A DNA stretch of 24,839 bases from an uncultured Opitutia bacterium (GCA_913046175.1 CAJWSN010000005.1:1-24839); one strand, 5' to 3'. Positions 16,341 to 24,247 are shown, numbered from the stretch's first letter. The notes: generated by a model not told the origin, from the letters alone. Numbers and translations are program-made.

Positions 16341-16477
16341 GATTCAGAAGTTGGCAAAATGGATCACCCCTGAGAGGGAATGTAAACGAGAGAATGTTCC
16401 ATGCCGCTGGTTATTGGGACAAGGTTCATTAAAGTTAAAATGGCGCACGGGTATAGCGCACATGTACAGGGAGTCCA

Positions 16478-17617
16478 TTAAAATATGCGATTCTCAGAGA
16501 TGAAAATGACATCAAAGGGATAATAAGATGAGCCAGATGTGCTTCGCCCCGACTTGCTGCCCGAGGTGACAGGACGGCGAACCCGTATTGCCGGGTTCCG
16601 TTTGTTGTCCGAAGAATTCCGGTTGTTCGCGGATGATGACGAACCCGAGCTGCCCTTGGGCCCCACAAGTGTGTCGATCAGGAAAACGGATTCACCCCGC
16701 GAGGCCTTGACCTCAATCCTGAACATCTGGCTGGTGCTGCCAAACAAGTTGCTTGGGGGTGAACCACCGCCCGGGGTCAAGCCCGCACCAAAACCTGGAA
16801 TCTGGCTGGTGTTGCTGACCCAAGGGTCATCTCCCGTGCCCGGCTCGTTGTCCGGGCCCCGGAGGTGCTGCATGAGGTATTCACTGTCAAAGCCCCCCAT
16901 GCGGGCCAAAACATTGAGGACAAGCCCCTGGGCCGCATTCACATTTACTGGATGTTGATTGTGCAGGGAAACCGACTGTGTGAAATATTGATGGTACTGG
17001 TTCGGGCTGCCGTCCTCATTGAAGAATTTTTCATCAAACCCTTCAATCAACCGCAGTTCATCAAAATCCTTCAGGATTTCATTGGGGGGATTGTATTCGT
17101 GTCCTTCCAGTTCGTAGTCATCCTTCTCTGCACCGTTAAGCCGTTTCAGGTCATCCTGATCCATCCAGTCGATCAGTGAATCTGTCAATATCTCGGCCTC
17201 GGAAAGGTCGATCCCCATTTCCTCAAAAAGCAGGTTCCAGACCTGTACGTTGTTGTGGTTGATGGGAAGTTTACCTGATTCATCAGAAATGGTCACGGTC
17301 GCCTTGATACCCTCCGGCACCGGAAGCTTCGAGTACCCGAGCGGATCACCCCACCCCTGTACAGACCGATAAAGCTGACCGTCAATCTCACGAATCTCGT
17401 GCAGAGTCGCCATGGCGGCATCAAAAATACAATAGGCCTGGCTTCGCAGGTCCTCCTGTCCCTGAAACTGGCTCTGGTACTCAATCTCACGCGTGGCCTC
17501 CTTCATGAATTTCATGACCACGACCGACATCAGAAACAGGATGACAAGTACGCCGATCAGGACACTTCCGCGACCGCCAAAGCCTTGCACCCGGGAACCT
17601 TTTGACAACACGTACAT
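16478..17617 (-). CDS. gspK: Type II secretion minor pseudopilin GspK
   Basis: A 379-residue protein with a short basic leader ending GGRG, then a hydrophobic helix SVLIGVLVILFLMSVVVMKFM. This is a class III prepilin signal with Ser at +1 and no Glu at +5, as is characteristic of GspK, which caps the pseudopilus tip. The body has features of the GspK SAM-like/helix-hairpin-helix region: TISDESGKLPINHNN, LTDSLIDWMDQDD and HPVNVNAAQGLVLNVLARM. A Ser/Asn/Arg-rich low-complexity tract (SSGSSSSANNRNSSDNKRNP) precedes the C-terminus. Its ATG overlaps the gspJ stop (TAATG). A 137-base gap separates it from the GspL-like gene; apart from a GCGCAC direct repeat at 16443-16461, nothing was seen in that gap. 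Confidence 0.92.
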   Translation of the reverse strand: MYVLSKGSRVQGFGGRGSVLIGVLVILFLMSVVVMKFMKEATREIEYQSQFQGQEDLRSQAYCIFDAAMATLHEIREIDGQLYRSVQGWGDPLGYSKLPVPEGIKATVTISDESGKLPINHNNVQVWNLLFEEMGIDLSEAEILTDSLIDWMDQDDLKRLNGAEKDDYELEGHEYNPPNEILKDFDELRLIEGFDEKFFNEDGSPNQYHQYFTQSVSLHNQHPVNVNAAQGLVLNVLARMGGFDSEYLMQHLRGPDNEPGTGDDPWVSNTSQIPGFGAGLTPGGGSPPSNLFGSTSQMFRIEVKASRGESVFLIDTLVGPKGSSGSSSSANNRNSSDNKRNPAIRVRRPVTSGSKSGRSTSGSSYYPFDVIFISENRIF

Positions 17618-18345
17618 TAAAACAAGGGAGCGTCCTTCTCGCTCGGTGGCAGTGGAATATAGGAGACGTAGGCATCCTCGTCGTGCTCCTCATCAAACAC
17701 AAAGGTGAACTTAAGGAAGTCAGGCATTACGAATTTGTCATCCTCGTTCAGGGGTTCCTCCTCCTCCTCCCACTCCTCCAGTTCGTCATCGTAATAACAA
17801 TATTCAATCTTTGCCACAAAGTGGCTCAACGTGGTGCGGTAGAGGTCGTCCACATCCTGGATTTCATCCTCCCCGTCAAATTTCGTGATCGTTGAATACC
17901 AGAGAATGGAAAGGCTCTGCTCCTGATCATGCTGGAGGTAACAGACCACCCCGGATGAAACCTGGGGATTGCTGATTAGCAGGGGTGGCAGGCTCTTCAG
18001 GTAGAAGCGAAGGAACGGATCTTCCAGGGTGCTCTCCCCCGGGGGATTCTCCCAGCGCAGACCTGCGATGTTGCCTTTCGAGCCAAGGGAACTGAACCCG
18101 CTGTCCGCCTCCTTGAAGGTTCGGGTCAAGAAGGCGGTTAGGCTCTCCTTGTGATGCATGTAATGGCGTTCACTCCAGTCATGGGTCCAAATTTTACCCA
18201 GGGCCACAAGATGCATCGTGGCAGCCGTCAGGATCAAGCCGCCAAGGGTCAGGGCCATAAGGACTTCAATCAAGGTAAACCCTTCCCGAAGGCTCCGGCA
18301 TGCCCCGGTTCCCCTGTTGCGAAAATTATTGATGATCTGCATCAT
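17617..18345 (-). CDS. gspJ: Type II secretion minor pseudopilin GspJ
   Basis: A 242-residue pseudopilin with the cleavage motif REG|FTLIEVLMALTLGGLIL (Glu at +5) after a ~22-residue leader. The position between gspI and gspK and the larger size indicate GspJ, part of the I-J-K tip complex. The globular part contains very acidic patches (DDELEEWEEEEEPLNEDDKF) and ends YIPLPPSEKDAPLF. The ATG at 18345 overlaps the gspI stop (ATGA); an in-frame TTG at 18351 is less likely. Confidence 0.9.
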   Translation of the reverse strand: MMQIINNFRNRGTGACRSLREGFTLIEVLMALTLGGLILTAATMHLVALGKIWTHDWSERHYMHHKESLTAFLTRTFKEADSGFSSLGSKGNIAGLRWENPPGESTLEDPFLRFYLKSLPPLLISNPQVSSGVVCYLQHDQEQSLSILWYSTITKFDGEDEIQDVDDLYRTTLSHFVAKIEYCYYDDELEEWEEEEEPLNEDDKFVMPDFLKFTFVFDEEHDEDAYVSYIPLPPSEKDAPLF

Positions 18346-18845
18346 CGCCAATTCATCATCCCGCTTTCTTGTCGGGACTGCCGCAAAGTATCCTGTTTAT
18401 CCTGCAGAAGCTCCGCCCGGTCACTGGCAAACTCACCCTGGGACCATTTGGGTCGAAGTAAATACAGGACCTCAGCATGGGTCTGCATATCCTCGGGTGC
18501 ATCCTCAATTTCATACTCCACAACCACCCGAAACAGGTCAATTACCTCAGCCATCTCAATCTCGGAAGCCTTCCAGGTGATTTGGCCGGAGGACAGGGTT
18601 TCAATCTCGTCGCCCTCCTCAAGTTCCTCCATGTTTTCCGCGAGAAGCACCTGGCGCCGCACAAACTGCAGGTCGTTCTCCCAATGACTGTTGTCCTGCT
18701 GGCGATGCAGCCCAATCACCGCATTGCCAAAGGCAAATGTCATCACAAACGCCCCTATGCCAAAGATGGTCACCGCCACCAGGACCTCGATCAATGTGAA
18801 GCCTTGGCTTCCGCAACGGGGCGGCTCTCTTCCGGGCATTCTCAT
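18342..18845 (-). CDS. gspI: Type II secretion minor pseudopilin GspI
   Basis: A 167-residue pseudopilin with the signal SQG|FTLIEVLVAVTIFGIGAF (Glu +5) after a 15-residue leader. It is the third gene of the operon, between gspH and gspJ. The short globular domain is acidic (AENMEELEEGDEIE) and ends with a polar tail (DTLRQSRQESGMMNWR). GspI nucleates the tip complex with J and K in characterised systems. Its ATG overlaps the gspH stop and its stop overlaps the gspJ start (ATGA in both cases), which argues for strict translational coupling of H-I-J. It is assigned mainly by motif and order. Confidence 0.87.
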   Translation of the reverse strand: MRMPGREPPRCGSQGFTLIEVLVAVTIFGIGAFVMTFAFGNAVIGLHRQQDNSHWENDLQFVRRQVLLAENMEELEEGDEIETLSSGQITWKASEIEMAEVIDLFRVVVEYEIEDAPEDMQTHAEVLYLLRPKWSQGEFASDRAELLQDKQDTLRQSRQESGMMNWR

Positions 18846-19495
18846 CGCACGTCCTCCGGGTCCAGTACATGGTTGGAGAAAGGATCAAAGGCAACCGTTT
18901 TGCGCAGTTCCTCCTGAGGGAAGTCCAGCTTCACCGTGAATGGCACGGAAAAGCCGGCCGGGTCAAAGGGCACCCGGGTCAGTTTGAAATCCTCGGGCTC
19001 GTCGTCGGGGCCACCGTCAAACCCCTTTCCAGGAGGAACCGCCAGGAATTCCACCTTCGGCGATTCCTCTTCCTCCCGCACAAACACCTCCAAGGTCGCC
19101 AGGGCCGGTATGGGCTGCTCCTCCTCCTCGACCGTGGCCGTGAAGACGCTGCGCTCCGAGGGCAGGGCCGGGATGGGGGCCTGACTGTCGATTGAGATTC
19201 TGAAAGCCGCCTTCTCCACGTCATAAGAGAGCCAGCAAACCTCCTTGTTGAAGGCGGCTTGGTAACGCGCTTCGCGCACGGCATTCAAGAGAACCTCCTC
19301 CAGTGGCCTCTCGTCCCGCATCCTGTGAAGGTTGCCTACATTGTAGACAACCAGGGACCCGAGAATGAGGATCAATGCAAGCGTCAACAGGACTTCAATC
19401 AAGGTGAAGCCCCTGCTTCCGCGCAGATCAATCCCAGTTCCCGATATCGTCGGTCGAGCCGGACTGTCCATCAGGGCCATTGGACCAGACGTCAT
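18842..19495 (-). CDS. gspH: Type II secretion minor pseudopilin GspH
   Basis: A pseudopilin with the motif SRG|FTLIEVLLTLALILILGSL (Glu +5), followed by a helix with RPLEEVLLNAVREARYQAAFN and beta segments. Acidic loops (TVEEEEQPIPA, VREEEESPKVE) stand out. The start is uncertain. The ATG at 19495 has AGGAGG five bases upstream, giving 217 residues with a long 29-residue leader and a 68-base overlap with gspG. That AGGAGGTGGG also encodes the conserved GGGYD of GspG, so it could be coincidental. Alternatives are ATG 19471 (21-residue leader) or ATG 19543. The position right after gspG supports GspH. Confidence 0.85.
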   Translation of the reverse strand: MTSGPMALMDSPARPTISGTGIDLRGSRGFTLIEVLLTLALILILGSLVVYNVGNLHRMRDERPLEEVLLNAVREARYQAAFNKEVCWLSYDVEKAAFRISIDSQAPIPALPSERSVFTATVEEEEQPIPALATLEVFVREEEESPKVEFLAVPPGKGFDGGPDDEPEDFKLTRVPFDPAGFSVPFTVKLDFPQEELRKTVAFDPFSNHVLDPEDVR

Positions 19496-19877
19496 ACCCA
19501 CCTCCTGAATTTTTCTTTCCTGGACTGGTGTACTGGTATTCATTTCCCCAGGGATCCACCGGGACCTTGTTCTGCTTGATATAAGGCCCCTTCCACTTGT
19601 TGCCCTTGCCGGGATTCGTGACCAGGTCCTTCAGGGAACTTGGATACTGACCAACATCGAGCATGAAAGTCTGCAGCGGAGTCTCCAGGGACGTTGTGAC
19701 AAAACTCTTGGCCGCCTTTTCCTTTCCGCCTCCAAGAATCTTGTCCAAATTTGTCACCACCAGTCCGGCAAGCAATCCAATAAGGGCAAGCACGATCAGG
19801 ATTTCCACCAGGGAGAACCCCCGGCTGTGGAACTGTTTACGATTATTAATGAAGGGTTGTGTCATTTCTTGCTGCAT
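19428..19877 (-). CDS. gspG: Type II secretion major pseudopilin GspG
   Basis: The main structural subunit of the periplasmic pseudopilus, 149 residues. The class III signal is HSRG|FSLVEILIVLALIGLLAGLV, with Glu at +5. The GspG hallmarks follow: ETPLQTFMLDVGQYPSSLKDL, NKWKGPYIKQNKVPVDPWGNEYQY and the C-terminal GGGYDVWSNGPDGQSGSTDDIGNWD. The latter contains the Asp-rich loop that binds calcium in known GspG proteins. It is the first gene of the operon, with any promoter lying in the region upstream to 20091. The ATG at 19877 (MQQEMTQPF) is used; ATG 19865 (MTQPFINNRK) would give a 16-residue leader and is equally plausible. Confidence 0.96.
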   Translation of the reverse strand: MQQEMTQPFINNRKQFHSRGFSLVEILIVLALIGLLAGLVVTNLDKILGGGKEKAAKSFVTTSLETPLQTFMLDVGQYPSSLKDLVTNPGKGNKWKGPYIKQNKVPVDPWGNEYQYTSPGKKNSGGGYDVWSNGPDGQSGSTDDIGNWD

Positions 19878-20091
19878 TGAAAGGGTAAATGGTATTTTGA
19901 AACGGGGACGATTCCTACTGGAATCTTCGCCCGATTGGCAAGGACGGATTCCCCCCCGGCCCCAAAGCAATTTAAAAGGTGCTGACATGAGGATGTTCCA
20001 CAAACAGGGTAATTGGGACATCAATGGGTCAATTTCCTTAACAATATCCTTTACAACAAGGCCCCCTGTCGATTTTTTCCCACTTCCTCCA
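19878..20091. promoter_or_regulatory. Divergent intergenic region between the gsp operon and rpmI
   Basis: This 214-base gap separates the eleven-gene gsp operon (minus) from rpmI-rplT-pheST (plus), so both promoters should be here by inference. No infC gene precedes rpmI, unlike the common infC-rpmI-rplT order. The rpmI leader contains AT-rich TTCCTTAACAATATCC but no clean -35/-10 pair. The bases just before the rpmI ATG (CTTCCTCCA) lack a Shine-Dalgarno and are pyrimidine-rich. An exact hairpin-forming repeat lies at 19910-19925 on the gsp side. Confidence 0.4.
19910..19925. repeat. Exact inverted repeat GATTCC-TACT-GGAATC upstream of gspG
   Basis: Six-base perfect arms (19910-19915 and 19920-19925) with a 4-base spacer lie 33-48 bases upstream of the gspG start codon. 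It could be an operator or a small mRNA hairpin; the sequence alone cannot say which, and a repeat this short also arises by chance. Confidence 0.5.
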
Positions 20092-20286
20092 ATGCAAAAA
20101 ACCAAAAAATCCATTGCGAAACGCTTCAAGGTCACTGGAACGGGCAAACTCATGCGCCGCAAACCCGGGAAACGTCACATGATGCGCAACAAGAATACCA
20201 GGCAATTGCGCCGCATGAGTCAGGATCAACCAGTCGCAAAGTCAATAAGCCGAGGACTCAAGAGGGCAATGGCCCCCGGTCTTTGA
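20092..20286 (+). CDS. rpmI: 50S ribosomal protein bL35
   Basis: A 64-residue, strongly basic protein starting MQKTKKSIAKRFKVTGTGKL and continuing RRKPGKRHMMRNKN, the family consensus for bL35. The frame is open far upstream, but only the ATG at 20092 gives the bL35 N-terminus. There is no obvious ribosome-binding site, since the bases before the ATG are pyrimidines. It is followed after 83 bases by rplT, the usual partner. In several bacteria bL20 represses this pair by binding a leader structure; no such structure could be recognised by eye. Confidence 0.96.
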   Translation: MQKTKKSIAKRFKVTGTGKLMRRKPGKRHMMRNKNTRQLRRMSQDQPVAKSISRGLKRAMAPGL

Positions 20287-20369
20287 AGCCCGGCCTGAAC
20301 AAGGAAGCACGGGGTGAAGTTTGAGGAAGGCGACCCCGGCGACCACTGAACCAAAATCTTGGAAAAAAC

Positions 20370-20729
20370 ATGCCACGAACCAGAAACGCACCCGCCACCA
20401 AGGCACGCCGCAAAAAGGTACTGAAGAAGGCCCGCGGTTATTTCGGAAACGCCTCCAGGCTTTTCCGTTACGCCAAGCACGCAGTCCAACGCGCAGAGCA
20501 GTTCGCCTATCGCGACCGTCGTAAACGTAAAAGTGAATTTCGACAGCTCTGGATCATTCGTATCAATGCTGCCTGCCGCGAGTTGGGGATCAACTACAGC
20601 CGGTTCATGCATGCCCTCAAGAAGCAGGGCATAGAGATGAACCGGAAGTCACTCTCCGAACTCGCCGTAAACGAACCTCAGGCCTTCGAGGCCCTCGTCA
20701 AACAGGTCAAGGCGGCACAGGAGGGCTAG
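20370..20729 (+). CDS. rplT: 50S ribosomal protein bL20
   Basis: A 119-residue bL20 with the basic N-terminal extension MPRTRNAPATKARRKKVLKKA followed by RGYFGNASRLFRYAKHAVQRA and YRDRRKRKSEFRQLWIIRIN. The globular RNA-binding part is ACRELGINYSRFMHALKKQGIEMNRKSLSELA. It binds 23S rRNA early in 50S assembly. TTGGA lies 8-10 bases before the ATG as a weak ribosome-binding site. The stop codon sits in the centre of a perfect 16-base palindrome. pheS follows after 25 bases. Confidence 0.98.
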   Translation: MPRTRNAPATKARRKKVLKKARGYFGNASRLFRYAKHAVQRAEQFAYRDRRKRKSEFRQLWIIRINAACRELGINYSRFMHALKKQGIEMNRKSLSELAVNEPQAFEALVKQVKAAQEG

Positions 20730-20735
20730 CCCTCC
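20720..20735. repeat. Perfect palindrome GGAGGGCTAGCCCTCC across the rplT stop codon
   Basis: All 16 bases are self-complementary. In RNA this gives a six-pair GC-rich stem with a CTAG loop that contains the rplT stop (TAG, 20727-20729). No T run follows, so it is not a classical terminator. It lies 20 bases before the pheS start and could influence rplT-pheS read-through or mRNA processing; that is only inference. Confidence 0.6.
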
Positions 20736-20754
20736 CATCCCCGCCCCATCCAGG

Positions 20755-21801
20755 ATGGAGGAGGAACTGCACGCCCTCGTCAAGCAGGCGGAATCCGGGC
20801 AAAACGCCGTTTCCACCCGGGCTGAGCTTGCCGACTTCAAGGCTACATTTGTCGGCCCAAACGGTTCGCTGACAACTGTTTCCAAAGGCATTGGGAAGTT
20901 GCCCAACGATCAAAAGCCTGTATTCGGCAAGAAGATCAACGAGGTGAAACAACGCCTCGAGGGAATCTTCAGCTCAATCCAGGACAAGATCGAGGCGGTT
21001 GAGTTCGAGGCCAGGATGGGCCCGGCGGTTGATCCCTCCCTTCCCGTGGCTGAAAGCCAGCCGGGAACAGAGCATCCCCTGACACAGGCCCGGGAACAGA
21101 TTATCGGCATTTTCCGGCAAATCGGCTTCACCGTGGTTGAAGGGCCGGAACTGGAGACTGAGTTCTTCTGCTTTGATGCACTCAATACCCCTGCCAGCCA
21201 TCCGGCCAGGGACATGCAGGATACTTATTACCTCCCCGGGGACTTTCGTTTGCACGGTGAACAAAAGCGTGATGATGAGAGTTTTATCCTGCGTCCACAT
21301 ACCTCGGCAGTGCAGATTCGCACCATGGCCAAGCGCAAGCCCCCGGTACGAATCCTTTCACCAGGACGATGCTTCCGCCGTGACACCGTGGACGCGACAC
21401 ACAGCGCCAACTTCCATCAGGTCGAGGGACTGTATGTGGACCGGGAGGTCAACATCCGCGACCTCAAGGCGGTACTCGACCATTTCGTGCAGGAATTGTT
21501 CGGGTCCGACACACGAACCCGGTTTCGGCCAAGTTTCTTTCCGTTCACAGAACCCAGCTTTGAGATGGACGTGCAAAGTACAAATCTCGGCAAACTCAGT
21601 GGCCGGTGGATTGAAATCCTTGGGTGCGGCATGGTGGACCCCAACGTCTTCAGCCATGTGGGCTATGATGCAGAAGAAGTCTCCGGCTATGCCTTTGGCA
21701 TGGGGGTCGAGCGTATCGCCATGATCCTTCACGGCATCGATGACATCCGGCACTTCTATCAAAACGACCTTCGATTTCTCCAGCAATTCAAGTCGGTCTG
21801 A
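20755..21801 (+). CDS. pheS: Phenylalanyl-tRNA synthetase alpha subunit
   Basis: The catalytic class II subunit of the (alpha-beta)2 enzyme that charges tRNA-Phe; 348 residues. The N-terminal coiled-coil (about 1-85) binds tRNA. It is followed by HPLTQAREQIIGIFRQIGFTV (motif 1 region) and FFCFDALNTPASHPARDMQDTYY. ILRPHTSAVQIRTM precedes motif 2, RCFRRDTVDATHSANFHQVEG (about 205-226). Motif 3 is GYAFGMGVERIAMI near 311-324. The C-terminal HGIDDIRHFYQNDLRFLQQF is typical. The ATG at 20755 is the best start, though no clear ribosome-binding site precedes it. pheT begins 19 bases after the stop. Confidence 0.98.
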   Translation: MEEELHALVKQAESGQNAVSTRAELADFKATFVGPNGSLTTVSKGIGKLPNDQKPVFGKKINEVKQRLEGIFSSIQDKIEAVEFEARMGPAVDPSLPVAESQPGTEHPLTQAREQIIGIFRQIGFTVVEGPELETEFFCFDALNTPASHPARDMQDTYYLPGDFRLHGEQKRDDESFILRPHTSAVQIRTMAKRKPPVRILSPGRCFRRDTVDATHSANFHQVEGLYVDREVNIRDLKAVLDHFVQELFGSDTRTRFRPSFFPFTEPSFEMDVQSTNLGKLSGRWIEILGCGMVDPNVFSHVGYDAEEVSGYAFGMGVERIAMILHGIDDIRHFYQNDLRFLQQFKSV

Positions 21802-21820
21802 CACAACCGCGAATCACCCA

Positions 21821-24247
21821 ATGAAAGTTTCCCTCAGCTGGCTCAGGCGCTACATTGAGCTCGACAAGTCCCCCGATGAAATTGAGGAGGCCCTGAATTT
21901 GTCGGGCCTTGAGGTTGAGGGCGCCAAGACCCTCGGTCTCCCCCAGTTGGAGAATGTGGTGGTCGGCGAGGTTGTTTCCCGGGAACAGCATCCCAATGCT
22001 GACCGCCTGAGCGTCTGCGAAGTCACCACCGGCAGTGAGGACAACCACAACATTGTCTGCGGTGCCCAGAACTTCCAGCCTGGCGACCGGGTTCCCGTCG
22101 CCCTCCCCGGCGCCGTCCTTCCCGGAAACTTCAAGATCAAGAAGTCCAAGCTCCGCGGGGTGAAATCCGAAGGCATGATGTGCAGTGCCCGCGAGCTGAA
22201 CCTTGGGGAAGATCATTCGGGGCTCCTTGTCCTTGCCGACAAACCGGAGATCGGGACCCCCATCAATGAAGTCTTTCCCGAAGGCGAAACCGTCTTTGAC
22301 CTCGCCGTGACCCCGAATCGTCCGGACGCCCTCTCCATTATTGGCATCGCACGGGAGTTGGCAGCCCTCTTCAGTCTCAAGATCAAGAAACCTGAGCTCA
22401 AGGACGCCTCTGCTGCAGGGTCGGGGGCCTCCCCTTTTCTCGATTCCGTCGAGGTTGAGGACCCCGGGTTCTGTCCGCTTTACACCGCCTTCAGCATCCA
22501 GGGAGTCAAGATGGGGCCAAGTCCGGAATGGCTCCGCAAGGACCTGGAGGCGATCGGGCTTCGTCCCATCAACAACGTCGTGGACATTACCAACTGGGTT
22601 TTAATGGAAACCGGGCAGCCGCTCCATGCTTTTGACGCATCAAAACTTCGCGGACGATGCATCAAGGTCAGAATGGCCACGGAGAACGAGAAGATCACCA
22701 CCCTTGACGAAAAGGAACGCATCCTCAGCGCTGACATGGGTGTCATCGCCGATGCCGAACGACCACTGGTGGTGGCTGGAGTCATGGGCAGTGTTGATGC
22801 CGAGGTCGATGAAAACACCACGGACATTGTCCTGGAATCCGCATGGTTCAAGCCTGAGTCCGTCCGCCTCACTTCACGTCGCCTCGGGCTCTCATCCGAC
22901 AGCTCCTATCGCTTTGAGCGGCATGTCGATCCCGACGGGGTGGTCTACGCCGCCCGCCGCGCCATTGATCTTATCCTTGAAATCGCTGGCGGGACTCTCG
23001 TCGGCGAACCCTCCGTTTCCGGTGAACCCCCGGCAGGGACTGACCCGATCTCCTGCGAGCCCGCATTTTTTAACAAGACCCTGGGTTTCGATGTCAAGTC
23101 CGCTGACATCAGGCAAATCCTCGAGTCCCTTGGTCTGTCCATTGAAGAAAACGGCAGCCAGTGGACAGTCAACGTCCCCACCTTCCGCCCCGATATCGAT
23201 CGCCCCATTGACTTGGTCGAGGAATTCCTCCGCATCCACGGCACCCACAACATCCCCGCCTCGCCGGTCCAGGTCAGTGGACTGCACGCGCAGGATGACG
23301 CAATTGCCATCTTTGGTGGCAGGGCCGGAAAATACTTGTCCGCCAACGGCTTTAATGAGTGCAATATCTACAGCACACGGCCCGGGGAGGAGGTGGAAAC
23401 CCTTTTTGGTGCGAAATACGCGGAAGCCCTGAAGCTGGCCAACCCACTTGCCAGTGACCAGACCCACCTGCGCCCCTCCCTTATCCCGGGCCTGCTGGAG
23501 GCCCTGCACCTTAATCAGGCACACGGAAACGATCCGCTGCGACTCTTTGAGAAGGGCCGTGTCCATCACGTGCTTGATGGCGAAGTCGTGGAAATGATTT
23601 CCATTGGTTTCATCCTTCTGCAGGAACCCCTTCAACGCCACTGGCAGGATACAGCGCCCAACGACTTTTTCTCCGCCAAGAAAGTATCCATTGAGATTGC
23701 GCGCCTCGCCGGGACTGACCCGGACACTCTTGTCTTTGAGGCCCTTGAATCCACCCTTTGGCAACCCGGTCACAGTGCAAGTGCCGGCTCGGTGAAGGAT
23801 GGATGCCTGGTTGAATGTGGCCTGCTTGATCACAAACGCATTGCCGACCTCGACATCAAAGGCACGATTCTCGCCGGCACTTGTTGCTTTACCGCGGAAA
23901 CCTTGCGAAAGGTTGCCAGTCAACCGGGCTTTCAACCCATCAGCGACTTCCCCCACGCCAACCGTGACCTAGCCCTTGTCATGGATGCCAAAATACCCGC
24001 AGGACAGGTCCTGGCCGAAATTCGCAAGGCCGCCAACGAGGCATGCCCCGATGAATTTGACGCGCAGGAGATTTCCATCTTTGATGTATATCAGGGCGAG
24101 GGTCTTCCTGAAAATCACAAGAGCATTGCCTTTGCCATAAGTTTTAGGTCCATGGAACGCACCCTTAAGGAAAAGGAAGTCAACCAGGCCTTTGAGACCA
24201 TCACCCGTGCCATGACAGAAAACACTCCCTACGACCTCCGGTCCTGA
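21821..24247 (+). CDS. pheT: Phenylalanyl-tRNA synthetase beta subunit
   Basis: The 808-residue beta subunit carries editing and tRNA-recognition functions. It starts MKVSLSWLRRYIELDKSPDE at 21821; the frame is open into the end of pheS, but this is the family N-terminus. The EMAP-II-like tRNA-binding domain (about 40-150) contains HPNADRLSVCEVTTG and KLRGVKSEGMMCSARELNLG. The B3/B4 editing domain (about 215-400) contains FDLAVTPNRPDALSIIGIARE, LRPINNVVDITNWVLMETGQ and SYRFERHVDP. B5 spans about 412-480 (NVPTFRPDIDRPIDLVEEFLR), then the inactive synthetase-like module. The C-terminal FDX-ACB domain (about 706-808) begins ISDFPHANRDLALVMD and ends MTENTPYDLR. There is no recognisable ribosome-binding site, so coupling to pheS is likely. 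Confidence 0.98.
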   Translation: MKVSLSWLRRYIELDKSPDEIEEALNLSGLEVEGAKTLGLPQLENVVVGEVVSREQHPNADRLSVCEVTTGSEDNHNIVCGAQNFQPGDRVPVALPGAVLPGNFKIKKSKLRGVKSEGMMCSARELNLGEDHSGLLVLADKPEIGTPINEVFPEGETVFDLAVTPNRPDALSIIGIARELAALFSLKIKKPELKDASAAGSGASPFLDSVEVEDPGFCPLYTAFSIQGVKMGPSPEWLRKDLEAIGLRPINNVVDITNWVLMETGQPLHAFDASKLRGRCIKVRMATENEKITTLDEKERILSADMGVIADAERPLVVAGVMGSVDAEVDENTTDIVLESAWFKPESVRLTSRRLGLSSDSSYRFERHVDPDGVVYAARRAIDLILEIAGGTLVGEPSVSGEPPAGTDPISCEPAFFNKTLGFDVKSADIRQILESLGLSIEENGSQWTVNVPTFRPDIDRPIDLVEEFLRIHGTHNIPASPVQVSGLHAQDDAIAIFGGRAGKYLSANGFNECNIYSTRPGEEVETLFGAKYAEALKLANPLASDQTHLRPSLIPGLLEALHLNQAHGNDPLRLFEKGRVHHVLDGEVVEMISIGFILLQEPLQRHWQDTAPNDFFSAKKVSIEIARLAGTDPDTLVFEALESTLWQPGHSASAGSVKDGCLVECGLLDHKRIADLDIKGTILAGTCCFTAETLRKVASQPGFQPISDFPHANRDLALVMDAKIPAGQVLAEIRKAANEACPDEFDAQEISIFDVYQGEGLPENHKSIAFAISFRSMERTLKEKEVNQAFETITRAMTENTPYDLRS

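Noticed and set aside
16443..16461. Direct repeat GCGCAC...GCGCAC in the 137-base gap between the gspK and gspL-like genes
   Set aside because: Two 6-base copies only, with no further copies or flanking pattern; consistent with chance.
19663..20091. Open frame extending rpmI far upstream, into gspG on the other strand
   Set aside because: The extension is antisense to gspG and has no bL35 similarity; the normal bL35 N-terminus begins at 20092.
22892..23956. Long open frame (354 codons) antisense to pheT
   Set aside because: It mirrors the codon bias of the GC-rich pheT; the sense frame is unmistakably PheT and the antisense product shows no domain motif.
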